A stretch of 64,000 nucleotides of DNA. It comes from Lachnospiraceae bacterium AC2031. GTDB taxonomy: Bacteria > Bacillota > Clostridia > Lachnospirales > Lachnospiraceae. Within the stretch, counting starts at the first letter, position 1; each line of letters opens with the position of its first letter. Shown here one piece after another: positions 31,681 through 39,559 of the stretch. The stretch is taken from the NCBI GenBank assembly GCA_000687975.1, contig JIAB01000001.1:1550001-1614000 (forward strand). The letters are read 5' to 3'. The position numbers and the translations under genes are program-made. The notes below the pieces were generated by a model that had not been told where the DNA came from, searched no databases, and saw only the letters and a list, made by a program, of their open reading frames with translations.

Positions 31681-33207
31681 CTAGTTGTCATATTTAAAAT
31701 AATATCCTTTATATTTCTTTCCTGACCTACAAGCATATTGTATTCTTGATTTTGTAAATACTACACCATATTTTTCAAAACTCTGGTCTACCAACTCTTG
31801 TGCAGATTCATATACATCAATTTTAATCATTTCTTCTGTATATACAACAACTCTAAAACTCAAATTTCTTTTATTAATTTCCCCAGCTTTTTGACTTCCT
31901 CTTTCCCTTTCAGTTTGGGGATCATAATCACACCAACCATACTTCATTCCTATTTTTAAGTATCTTGCAATTGTTGATTTATCTAATTTCATCATCTTAC
32001 CGATGTCACTTGTCGAATATAATTCATTTTCTTTTTTATAATCGCACGCCATCTTTACTAAGTTCGAATATGTTTTTTCACTCAATGCATACCAATCCAC
32101 ATCAGATAAATTGAAAAAATCATTTAGTCTTGAGTTTAGAATATTTGCTTTAATATATTCATAATCACTTATCCTACAATCTATAACAATATAGTTATTA
32201 GGTTTTACACCATTTTCTATAGCAATTGATTTTTTTATCCTATCATTTTCTTTTTCCTGTTCAAGATTTCTTCCACGATGAGAAGAATTATAGTGTTGAT
32301 CACCATGTGTTTCTACGATACACAACTCATCATTTATAAGAAATCCAAAATCATATTTATACTCACCACACCAGCTATAATTCTTTTTACTTAACTGAAA
32401 TACAAAATCAATTTTTAAATAATCCAGAAGGAAATACATTACTTTTTCTGGAAAAGGAAAATTATCACTACAAGGACAACTAATATTTTTATCCCTTGCT
32501 AACTTACTTATCATAACGGGTTGATTTTTTATTTGTTTACAACAAGGACATATAAGATATACTTTTTCTTCACTGCTTTTTGTATATTTTTCAGCTTCTT
32601 TTTTTCCATTTTGAAAAAAAACTATAAGTTCTGGCATAACGCTTGCCAATGAATTTATATGTGGAACAACAACGTGTGCTGGATTAGAACAACATGCACA
32701 TCCGCTCTTTCCTCTTATAAGATTTGACTCCTCAACCCAATATTCAAATATCGGCTTCCGCGATTTTATATTATATCCCTCATCACATGAATAACCACAT
32801 TTTTCACATCTATATCTATAAAGCTTATCTGTTCGTACCTTATTATTTTTCCCAATTCGCTTTTCTTTTTTTCTATCTATTATCGTAAGATTACGACCAA
32901 AATCATTAAAGGTTGTTCCTATCTCAATTTTATAATCACCAGTAACATTATTAATCATATGGCCAAGACGACAATCTTTAAAATGTTTGGCCTTCATCAT
33001 ATATCTTTTATTATTGTATTCAATACAAATCTCACGGTTCACGGTATTATAATCTATTATTCTAACAAAGCCTTTAATTCCATTATAATTAAACCGAACT
33101 TTATATCCTATGCTATCAGACCATTTTATTTTTCCCGCATATATAGTATCCTCTCCCCAATGAGGCAAATCTTCTGTATATATAAATTGTTCACATTCTT
33201 TGTTCAT
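31681..33207 (-). CDS. Zinc-ribbon protein with VSR/EDxHD-like endonuclease domain
   Basis: 508 residues. Residues 130-230 contain several Cys pairs (YRCEKCGYSC, SGCACCSNPAH, LICPCCKQIK, ISCPCSD), resembling zinc ribbons that read DNA. Residues about 250-350 are a VSR-like nuclease: FPEKVMYFLLDYL, YDFGFLINDELCIVETHGDQ, then NYIVIDCRISDYEYI. The C-terminal 130 residues include an HTH segment (YSTSDIGKMMKLDKSTIARY) and a NUMOD-like end. This order is found in phage-type homing endonucleases of the I-Bth0305I sort. It sits directly beside the truncated helicase. GAGGAATATAACCT supports the start. Confidence 0.7.
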   Translation of the reverse strand: MNKECEQFIYTEDLPHWGEDTIYAGKIKWSDSIGYKVRFNYNGIKGFVRIIDYNTVNREICIEYNNKRYMMKAKHFKDCRLGHMINNVTGDYKIEIGTTFNDFGRNLTIIDRKKEKRIGKNNKVRTDKLYRYRCEKCGYSCDEGYNIKSRKPIFEYWVEESNLIRGKSGCACCSNPAHVVVPHINSLASVMPELIVFFQNGKKEAEKYTKSSEEKVYLICPCCKQIKNQPVMISKLARDKNISCPCSDNFPFPEKVMYFLLDYLKIDFVFQLSKKNYSWCGEYKYDFGFLINDELCIVETHGDQHYNSSHRGRNLEQEKENDRIKKSIAIENGVKPNNYIVIDCRISDYEYIKANILNSRLNDFFNLSDVDWYALSEKTYSNLVKMACDYKKENELYSTSDIGKMMKLDKSTIARYLKIGMKYGWCDYDPQTERERGSQKAGEINKRNLSFRVVVYTEEMIKIDVYESAQELVDQSFEKYGVVFTKSRIQYACRSGKKYKGYYFKYDN

Positions 33208-33323
33208 AGGTTATATTCCTCGCAAAGTTTTTTATATTAATTAAAACTTCTAATCACATTTGTACAATTTGAATCAGTTACTAAATCAACAAAAATATAT
33301 ATCAATCACTTCTTAGCTATATA

Positions 33324-34433
33324 CTACCTATAATTTAAAGATGTTTGTCTCGAAACGGAAAGCACCAACCCTATTTCTGTTAATAATATTGACAATGATG
33401 TACCACCATAGCTTATAAAAGGAAGTGTCACTCCTGTATTAGGTAAAATATTAGTTACAACACACATATTCAATAGTGTCTGTGATGCCAGATGCGCTAT
33501 AACCCCTACAACAATCAATGAACCAAACAAATCATAAGCTTGATCAGCTATATACTTAAGCCTCCATAGCAACATCAAGTATACTGCAATTATTCCTGCC
33601 GCTCCAAATACACCTAGTTCTTCGCATACTATTGCAAATATCATATCATTTTGAGCCTCTGGTATAAAGCCTCTCTTTTGGGCACTCTGTCCTAATCCCT
33701 TTCCAAAAAATCCTCCAGTTCCTATAGCATATAATGACTGCATTGTTTGGTATCCAGCATCGGATGTTTCAGGATTAAAGTATGCTGATATTCTATCACC
33801 TCTATATCCTCTTGCTGCGATTAGAACAATTATAACAAGAACTGCTACTCCACCTAAAATAAAAGCATATTGCGGTTTAGGAGTTACAATTATCCAAATT
33901 AATCCTGCTATAGCAACACATATAATGGCTGTACTAAGATTCTCTATTGCTATTATTAGTACTATGGCCATTGGATATATCAATATCTTCAGAGTTCCCA
34001 CAAAAGTTTGCATAGATTTTTGTCTTACTGAGCATATATGTGCCATGTAAAGTATTATGGAAAACTTTGCAAACTCTGATGGTTGGAAACTTATTGGTCC
34101 CAGGATAATCCATCTTGTAGATCCATTCCGTGCTGATCCTATAACATATACTAGTAAAAGCAGTATCCCGGACAGAATCAAAAGTATTTTAGTAATATAC
34201 TTAAAATATTGATATCTAATCCGGGATACAACATACATTCCAACGAATCCTATTATTGCAGCACCAAATTGCTTTATAGCATAATATGCTGGTTTTCCAT
34301 AGTCACGAGAAGACACAAATGAACTCGCACTATACACCATCAATATACCGAATCCTACAAGAAAGAATACATATATAAACAACTGGTAATCCATAGTTTT
34401 CTTATTACTTATGAATATACTTTTGTCAGACAT
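33324..34433 (-). CDS. FtsW/RodA/SpoVE family SEDS protein
   Basis: 369 residues with about ten membrane helices. SEDS motifs: GSTRWIILGPISFQPSEFAK and, near the C-terminus, ITNILPNTGVTLPFISYGGT (PxTGxxLPFxSYGG). The AQNDMIFAIVCEELG segment is the usual large-loop ending. SEDS proteins polymerise peptidoglycan glycan strands with a class B PBP. No PBP gene is nearby, so this is an extra copy and could be cargo. The ATG at 34433 follows GGAGAGAATTAAT. Confidence 0.92.
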   Translation of the reverse strand: MSDKSIFISNKKTMDYQLFIYVFFLVGFGILMVYSASSFVSSRDYGKPAYYAIKQFGAAIIGFVGMYVVSRIRYQYFKYITKILLILSGILLLLVYVIGSARNGSTRWIILGPISFQPSEFAKFSIILYMAHICSVRQKSMQTFVGTLKILIYPMAIVLIIAIENLSTAIICVAIAGLIWIIVTPKPQYAFILGGVAVLVIIVLIAARGYRGDRISAYFNPETSDAGYQTMQSLYAIGTGGFFGKGLGQSAQKRGFIPEAQNDMIFAIVCEELGVFGAAGIIAVYLMLLWRLKYIADQAYDLFGSLIVVGVIAHLASQTLLNMCVVTNILPNTGVTLPFISYGGTSLSILLTEIGLVLSVSRQTSLNYR

Positions 34434-34503
34434 ATTAATTCTCTCCATTTTAATCAGTGAACTATCTATTTATAACTTTAGAAATAATGTCAGCAAACCA
34501 TTT

Positions 34504-34722
34504 TTATAAATACTGATGTAACCAATCTGGCATATTAGGATCATCCAACTCCCAGGAATCCTCCTCGTGTTCATCTTCATCCCAGCTACTTTCATCTCCA
34601 TCAAAAAACTTTTGTCGGTGACACTTGTATTTCACAACTCTATCTCCCTCTAAACGATACTCGTTCCAGTAATAATTTTGCTTGCCATAACCCTTCCATT
34701 CATTAGTTGTATAAATTGTCAT
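34504..34722 (-). CDS. Small acidic protein, 72 aa
   Basis: Starts [20 protein letters not shown] and ends in a very acidic stretch ([20 protein letters not shown]). No family is recognised. The start follows AGGAGGATTGAGCGT. It is the last gene of the NERD/HNH operon; its acidity could suit a nuclease inhibitor or DNA mimic, which is speculation. Confidence 0.6.
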   Translation of the reverse strand: MTIYTTNEWKGYGKQNYYWNEYRLEGDRVVKYKCHRQKFFDGDESSWDEDEHEEDSWELDDPNMPDWLHQYL

Positions 34723-34759
34723 ACGCTCAATCCTCCTATATTTTTTATTAGCTGTCTTA

Positions 34760-34981
34760 CTAAAACTTAAAAATATCAATCAAACCCTTATGAACCTTTT
34801 GATGATGGTCATGACAGAGAGTTATAATATTGTCCTTATCAGCCGCACCAGAGAAAGCATAATCTAGTATATGATGTCCCTCTGCATGATCTGAAGATCC
34901 ACAAATCTGGCAAATATTACCATCTCTTTCACGTCCTGCTTTCTGTGCTCGTGTATGAGCAGAAGACCTCTTCTTTGACAT
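34760..34981 (-). CDS. HNH endonuclease, minimal
   Basis: 73 residues forming one HNH domain: [20 protein letters not shown], then [17 protein letters not shown]. The two CxxC/CxxH zinc knuckles and the HH pair are intact. A basic N-terminus ([20 protein letters not shown]) would bind DNA. AGGAGGTGGATT precedes the ATG. It is the fifth gene of an operon led by the Ala/Gly-rich membrane protein. Confidence 0.85.
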   Translation of the reverse strand: MSKKRSSAHTRAQKAGRERDGNICQICGSSDHAEGHHILDYAFSGAADKDNIITLCHDHHQKVHKGLIDIFKF

Positions 34982-34991
34982 AATCCACCTC

Positions 34992-35189
34992 CTAATCTTT
35001 TCCTATTCGCTTCTGTCCACCCTGAAGCATTTTTCCAACATTTGACCAAGCTCCACTAGCTGCTGTACCTCTGCTCAAAGGAGCATTTTTCTGTTTTGAT
35101 TTCATAATGTCTCCAAGTATGTTTGCTGCCTGGTTATCTGTTAATCCTGATATTACTGCTACTACCGCTTTATCTTTCTTTCTTGACAT
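34992..35189 (-). CDS. Small basic protein, 65 aa
   Basis: Basic and soluble: MSRKKDKAVVAVISGLTDNQ, AANILGDIMKSKQKN, ending QGGQKRIGKD. No family is recognised. AAGGAGGAAAAGAACC supports the start. It lies between the beta-strand protein at 35205 and the HNH gene, with spacings of 15 and 10 bp, so it belongs to the operon. Confidence 0.6.
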   Translation of the reverse strand: MSRKKDKAVVAVISGLTDNQAANILGDIMKSKQKNAPLSRGTAASGAWSNVGKMLQGGQKRIGKD

Positions 35190-35204
35190 GGTTCTTTTCC
35201 TCCT

Positions 35205-35417
35205 TTAAAAAGTTGTTATTGTAACGTCATCAAACTTGTTTTCTACATAGTTATCGCCAAAACCTATAGTCGTAATGTTTTCCATATCTAAGCGAATGAC
35301 TCCATCATCGTTTCTGACCGGAATGATATCCACTTCACCTGAAACTCTTTCTACCGCAATACACTCCGCGGTAACACTCATTACACGATCACCTTTTTTC
35401 AATATTCCAATCTTCAT
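35205..35417 (-). CDS. Small beta-rich protein, 70 aa
   Basis: MKIGILKKGDRVMSVTAECI, then AVERVSGEVDIIPVRNDDGV and a C-terminal run of Asp/Asn and strands. The alternating hydrophobic pattern suggests a small beta barrel. No family is recognised. It lies 7 bp after the NERD gene stop and has an AAGGAGG site, so it is co-translated with it. Confidence 0.6.
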   Translation of the reverse strand: MKIGILKKGDRVMSVTAECIAVERVSGEVDIIPVRNDDGVIRLDMENITTIGFGDNYVENKFDDVTITTF

Positions 35418-35424
35418 TTTGCTT

Positions 35425-36474
35425 TTACCTCCTTGAACTTTCTGCTATAAAAGCTGCAATACCACCTACTACTACGCCACCAAACATAGCTGCAACCTGA
35501 CTTGTTAATACTTTTCTAATCAAGCTATATGCCGCTTGTCTTTTATTTCTTTTTTCTGATATTTCCTCATCACTTATGCAATCTGCGTCATCAACAGTTT
35601 CTTCTATTTCTTTCTCACCATGTGCATCTTCAAGCATCGCCATAATTACCGCAAAATCATATTTAAACTGGTCTATGTCAAATCTGACAGGGTATGATTC
35701 AAGTTCTTCAGCTATCTTTATTTTTGTACATATATCGTCCATGTCTGACTTTTCATACTTTCTTCCGCTATCGAAACGTTCAATTACATATGTAAGTTGT
35801 GTAAGGAAGCAGGTTTCCATATCCTGATATTTATTCTGTATTTCTACCTTATCGTTAGTAAAAACAACTACTTTATTTACTATGCAGTCTTCATATTCTT
35901 TTCCCAATGCCTTCTTGAGTAGTGCTTCCTTTGTTTCGAATTTTTCTTTAATATTGCTATCCCATCTTAAATATCTGCCCATTCTGTAATAATCACCATT
36001 TTCATCAATAAAGATGTCTCGACCAGTGTTCTTAACTTCTACAATAACCAGTGCTTTCGGAGTAACCACCAGCGCATCAATTTCTGTTCTTTCCCCGTCA
36101 TTTGATAGTTCTATGTTTTTCAGAAGAACGTTCCCATTGTATTTATATGAATCTAATATATTAAATACCTTTGCTTCCCCCTTATTACCTGAGATTATTC
36201 CCCTTATCATATTTGAATAGTCATATACTTCATCGGAGAACTTCTTTATTTCTTCATCAGCTATATTTCCACATTCATTATTAAGTTGAACCAGATGATC
36301 TTTTACATCCCATATTTTTAGATTAGCTATAGATGCATGTTCTTCGTTAAATGTCATCTCAACCATTTCAGCTTGAAGTTTTAATAATTCTGGAAGAAGT
36401 TCATCCCTCTTATATGATTCTTTTTCAAAAGCCTCAAAGTTATTTATAATTTCATTTATTCTTTCTTTACTCAT
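35425..36474 (-). CDS. NERD-domain protein with C-terminal membrane helix
   Basis: 349 residues. Residues 1-95 are helical. Residues about 98-215 are a NERD (nuclease-related) domain: GEAKVFNILDSYKYNGNVLL, then RTEIDALVVTPKALVIVEVK with the D...EVK catalytic-type residues of the PD-(D/E)XK fold. A charged linker leads to a C-terminal glycine-rich membrane helix (MFGGVVVGGIAAFIAESS). NERD domains are predicted nucleases. A membrane-tethered form is unusual. AGGAGGTAGTAGAA precedes the start. An mRNA hairpin separates it from the membrane protein gene upstream. Confidence 0.85.
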   Translation of the reverse strand: MSKERINEIINNFEAFEKESYKRDELLPELLKLQAEMVEMTFNEEHASIANLKIWDVKDHLVQLNNECGNIADEEIKKFSDEVYDYSNMIRGIISGNKGEAKVFNILDSYKYNGNVLLKNIELSNDGERTEIDALVVTPKALVIVEVKNTGRDIFIDENGDYYRMGRYLRWDSNIKEKFETKEALLKKALGKEYEDCIVNKVVVFTNDKVEIQNKYQDMETCFLTQLTYVIERFDSGRKYEKSDMDDICTKIKIAEELESYPVRFDIDQFKYDFAVIMAMLEDAHGEKEIEETVDDADCISDEEISEKRNKRQAAYSLIRKVLTSQVAAMFGGVVVGGIAAFIAESSRR

Positions 36475-36508
36475 TTCTACTACCTCCTCATATTAATTTT
36501 TTTATTTA

Positions 36509-36545
36509 GCAGATGGGGATTTAAATCACTTTTCTCCCCATCTGC
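36509..36545 (-). promoter_or_regulatory. Intercistronic hairpin in the NERD operon
   Basis: An 11 bp stem GCAGATGGGGA / TCCCCATCTGC around a 15 nt loop, 15 bp after the stop of the 36561 gene. It is followed by A-rich sequence on the transcribed strand, not T, so it probably blocks 3' decay or sets the ratio of the two products. Confidence 0.6.
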
Positions 36546-36560
36546 TTTGGGGTAAGTTTC

Positions 36561-36902
36561 TTATGTTAGGTTATCTACAACTTCATAGAGTCTGCTCTTT
36601 AGCTTTGCTGTTACCGGATACTTGCTAACCTTAGCCTTGATAGACTCCTTGGATTCTCCTCCTTTGTAGAGTTCTTTTAGAACTGCCTCTGCAACTTTAT
36701 CGAATCCATATTCTGCTATGAGATCTGCAAGTGCACCTATTGCACATAAGGTCATCACCCCTCCGATCATTCCTCCTGGTCCTAATGCTGCAAGAGCTGC
36801 TGTAAGTGCCGCCGCTCCGGTAAAACCCGTAAGCTCTATTGCAACCATTAGTATCAATCCAGGAACTCCCAACGCTGCTACTTTTTTAATAATTGTGTCC
36901 AT
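36561..36902 (-). CDS. Ala/Gly-rich membrane protein, first gene of the NERD operon
   Basis: 113 residues from the ATG at 36902, which follows AAAGGAGAAAAAAGT. Two hydrophobic Ala/Gly segments with glycine-zipper spacing (VPGLILMVAIELTGFTGAAA, then LAALGPGGMIGGVMTLCAIG) are followed by a soluble helical tail (KVAEAVLKELYKGGESKE). It could oligomerise in the membrane like small pore-forming or effector peptides, but this is inference. Its promoter carries the GCAAC operator array shared with the HTH-PIN-ankyrin operon. Confidence 0.65.
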   Translation of the reverse strand: MDTIIKKVAALGVPGLILMVAIELTGFTGAAALTAALAALGPGGMIGGVMTLCAIGALADLIAEYGFDKVAEAVLKELYKGGESKESIKAKVSKYPVTAKLKSRLYEVVDNLT

Positions 36903-36954
36903 ACTTTTTTCTCCTTTCATTAATGAATACTTTGGTTTCTTTGCTTGTGAGTAC

Positions 36955-37125
36955 ACTTTACAATATTGTTGCGTTTTAATCAATAGTTTTGGTGCATATC
37001 GCAACACGCGCAACAAAGTTGCAACTCAACCCACTATTTAGGCTTGTATTGCAACAGTTGCAACTTTTCTGCAACAACTCATAAAAATCAAGTGTTTTTT
37101 GCAACTTTTTGAGACTTTTTGCAAC
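36955..37125 (-). promoter_or_regulatory. Promoter with GCAAC operator array 1
   Basis: GCAAC occurs at 37001, 37010, 37021, 37051, 37060, 37071, 37101 and 37121, and the inverted GTTGC at 36968. This gives a 50 bp period with sites at +0, +9 and +20 in each unit (the +9 site is lost in the third). The promoter on the minus strand is TTGATT (36983-36978), 17 bp, TAAAGT (36960-36955), with the GTTGC site in its spacer. The arrangement matches array 2 at 42245-42364. Confidence 0.85.
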
Positions 37126-37133
37126 TTTTCAAT

Positions 37134-37168
37134 AAAAAAAGACTAGGTTAAACGACATAACCCAGTCT
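37134..37168 (-). terminator. Intrinsic terminator of the PIN/radical-SAM operon
   Basis: AGACTGGGTTA / TAACCTAGTCT with an 7 nt loop followed by TTTTTTT on the minus strand, about 30 bp after the phosphoribosyltransferase stop. It separates that operon from the NERD operon. Confidence 0.9.
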
Positions 37169-37198
37169 ATTTATATCTATTTTCAAATAATTTATTGT

Positions 37199-37702
37199 TT
37201 ATAATTGATTAAATAATCGCATTGTTGTATCCGGTCCAACTTCGCCTATCTGTTTTTTTACATTCTTACCCACAAAAGAGTTTTTCGACACCCTTACCGT
37301 ATAGAGATAATCTTTAAACTTAGGAACAGCTTTTTCATTTATTACACAACAGGCAACCTTCATATCGGGATCCAGTATTTCCAGAAGCGTCTTTCCAGTA
37401 TTTATGACAGAATCCACAAGAATAATATTCTTAGTTTTCGGTCTTACAAATGAATCATGCTTAGGATCGTATGTCTGAAACTTGCACCCCATAGCAAAAT
37501 ACATCCCCTCCGCAAAGAAGATTCCTCCTCTAAGCATTGCGACAATCGTTGTATCTTCCGGTGCAAGTCCCTTTATCTGACTACCCAAAGCCCTTCCAAG
37601 CTTAATATGAGCCTTAGCCAACTCTGGTCCCGATATTCCGGAGTCGGATTTGGTTATGGCAATCAATTTATTTATTTCTTCTGTTTTTTCCAATTCAAAC
37701 AA
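37199..37702 (-). CDS. Phosphoribosyltransferase (type I PRTase fold)
   Basis: 167 residues. The PRPP-binding motif is IILVDSVINTGKT (residues about 92-104). VAMLRGGIFFAEGMYFAMG is the usual PPi-loop region of uracil or orotate-type PRTases. The base substrate is not predictable. The start is TTG at 37702, overlapping the kinase-HAD stop by 8 bp, so expression is coupled. It is the last gene of the HTH-PIN-ankyrin/radical SAM operon. Confidence 0.8.
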   Translation of the reverse strand: MFELEKTEEINKLIAITKSDSGISGPELAKAHIKLGRALGSQIKGLAPEDTTIVAMLRGGIFFAEGMYFAMGCKFQTYDPKHDSFVRPKTKNIILVDSVINTGKTLLEILDPDMKVACCVINEKAVPKFKDYLYTVRVSKNSFVGKNVKKQIGEVGPDTTMRLFNQL

Positions 37703-38750
37703 TGATTAAGCCCTCCATATCTCTTCCTTTTAAGGATCTGCTGATGGATCCATCATTCTTTGCGATAAGATATCCTTCATCAGCCTGTTTAAGCATAAAA
37801 TAATCGTTCATCCCATCACCATAAGCAATCACTTTCTTCCCTGCTGACTGAAGATACTTTGTAATGAATAGTTTTGTTTCAGCAGACATTTGTTTTCCAG
37901 AAAAAAAATCTATCCCAAGATATTTAGAAATATTACTCCAAATTCGTTTATGACCTGAAGTCAGAATAAAAGTATCTTCCGTAATAGCAGTTTTGACCTT
38001 CTCATTAAAATGAACTGGAATTTCTGTAAGATTTTCTTCAAATGAATATTGTTTAAATTCTTCATCTTGTTTCCAGGTTTGATAACCTGTATAGAAATTA
38101 CCATCATACAAATGTGTTTTATATCCAAACACGGCACTACTACTATCTTCAATAGTTAGTGTTTTATCTCCATCCATCAGAACAACAGTATCTGTCTTGG
38201 ATTTCTTAATAATATAATCCGCACACATTCTCGCATAAGTAATATTGCTATAGCCATTTATGATGTCTTTGATGAATCTAATAATACAAGATATATCTTC
38301 AAAATAGTTTGTTGGAGGATTATCTATGACATAGAAATCCTTTCCATTATCATGGCAATATTGTCTTAATCCATCTATTTCTAGTTTCTGCCATTCGTTA
38401 ATATCATATTTTAAATATTTACGATTCTTATCAGATAATTCCATTCGTTTTTTTATAATATCTGGAGATATATAGAGATATAAAAATACATCATATAACT
38501 CCCCATCATCCTCGGTGAATGCTATTTCATCCCCAAACGCATAATGGCCATCCATGATAAGATTTTCCTTTTCTTTCAGCTGACGAGCTAACACTTTTCT
38601 ATCTCGTTCTCTTCCAGCTGCATCACGGCTATCAAAATCAGGATCATACTCTTTTAGACATTTACTTCCATTTACTACCTCAATAAAATATATCTGGTTC
38701 AATATATGAGTTTTTCCTACTGATGGCATTCCATATAACCCTATACGCAT
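37695..38750 (-). CDS. P-loop kinase fused to HAD phosphatase
   Basis: 351 residues in two domains. Residues 1-165 are a small P-loop kinase with Walker A GMPSVGKT (7-14), a LID-like Arg segment (KKRMELSDKNRKYLK) and NLIMDGHY. Residues about 185-350 are a HAD phosphatase with VVLMDGDKTLT (DxDxT/L nucleophile), FILTSGHKRI (motif II Ser/Thr), the Lys of motif III and VIAYGDGMNDYFML (motif IV). A kinase and phosphatase in one chain suggests nucleotide or RNA-end processing, as in polynucleotide kinase-phosphatases. It overlaps the radical SAM gene by 10 bp and the PRTase by 8 bp. Confidence 0.85.
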   Translation of the reverse strand: MRIGLYGMPSVGKTHILNQIYFIEVVNGSKCLKEYDPDFDSRDAAGRERDRKVLARQLKEKENLIMDGHYAFGDEIAFTEDDGELYDVFLYLYISPDIIKKRMELSDKNRKYLKYDINEWQKLEIDGLRQYCHDNGKDFYVIDNPPTNYFEDISCIIRFIKDIINGYSNITYARMCADYIIKKSKTDTVVLMDGDKTLTIEDSSSAVFGYKTHLYDGNFYTGYQTWKQDEEFKQYSFEENLTEIPVHFNEKVKTAITEDTFILTSGHKRIWSNISKYLGIDFFSGKQMSAETKLFITKYLQSAGKKVIAYGDGMNDYFMLKQADEGYLIAKNDGSISRSLKGRDMEGLIIV

Positions 38751-39553
38751 ACCGTCTCCTTATAGCAATTGTTTCTATCAAAATCTAAAGAAATCCGTTC
38801 CAGCTCTTCAAATGACATACCACTAGTTCCCACAGGAGGCAAATCAATACAGTTGCCACAATAATACACATTGCCGTTGGCAAAGAAATAGTTATTAATC
38901 CCTGCGCCACACTTTCCACCATACATAGTACAATCATTTCCACCGCGCCTTATTAGCAATATCTCTTCAGCGATTTTTAAGAAATATCTATACTCTTGAA
39001 GAGATATTCCATACTTTCCGATCATTCGAGAAAAAGTAATCCTTGTTCCAAAGGGTTTAAAAAATGAAAACACTCTACTTGCATTATCCAGGCTTTCCCT
39101 TCCAACTGTCGCATTAAATGTCGGATAATGCCCTGTTATATTTTTATAATTCTCCACATTATCCATAGCCCGATCAAATGAATCACATCGATACAAATTA
39201 TGCAGTTCCCTGTATCCATCAATCGAAAACCCGACATTTACCTTATGACTCTCTAAAAAAATCCAATCATCCTCTGAAAGATCAACTGTTCCATTAGTAA
39301 TGGTGTATATACTAATATTTGGCGCATCTTCAAGATATGCAATATAAGACTTTAGCTTCGGCCACTCCAGAAAGCACTCACCATTTCCAACAAACCCTAT
39401 CTTGAACTTATTTCTAGTGTATCTCTTTACATTATCTAAAATCTCAAACACATCCATATCCGCAGTTTCAATCTTTCCTTTTTCATGGAAATGACAATAT
39501 CTGCAAGCTAAGTTGCACTGATTATTAATTGAAATACATATTCTATCAATCAA
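38741..39553 (-). CDS. Radical SAM enzyme
   Basis: 270 residues. The Fe-S motif is CNLACRYCHFHEKG (CxxxCxxC, residues 13-20). GFVGNGECFLEWPKL is the SAM-binding GGE-like strand. The C-terminal CTMYGGKCGAGINNYFFANG and VYYCGNCIDLP give four more Cys, a shortened SPASM/twitch-like auxiliary cluster. Such enzymes often modify peptides or nucleotides. The start is TTG at 39553 after GGGAGTG. It follows the second HTH-PIN-ankyrin gene by 6 bp. Confidence 0.85.
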   Translation of the reverse strand: MIDRICISINNQCNLACRYCHFHEKGKIETADMDVFEILDNVKRYTRNKFKIGFVGNGECFLEWPKLKSYIAYLEDAPNISIYTITNGTVDLSEDDWIFLESHKVNVGFSIDGYRELHNLYRCDSFDRAMDNVENYKNITGHYPTFNATVGRESLDNASRVFSFFKPFGTRITFSRMIGKYGISLQEYRYFLKIAEEILLIRRGGNDCTMYGGKCGAGINNYFFANGNVYYCGNCIDLPPVGTSGMSFEELERISLDFDRNNCYKETVCV

Positions 39554-39559
39554 CTTTTT

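Noticed and set aside
36968-37125. Regular 50 bp repeat spacing as a CRISPR array
   Set aside because: Only GCAAC is conserved; there are no long identical repeats with unique spacers and no cas genes. Promoter overlap and the matching array at 42257-42364 fit operators.
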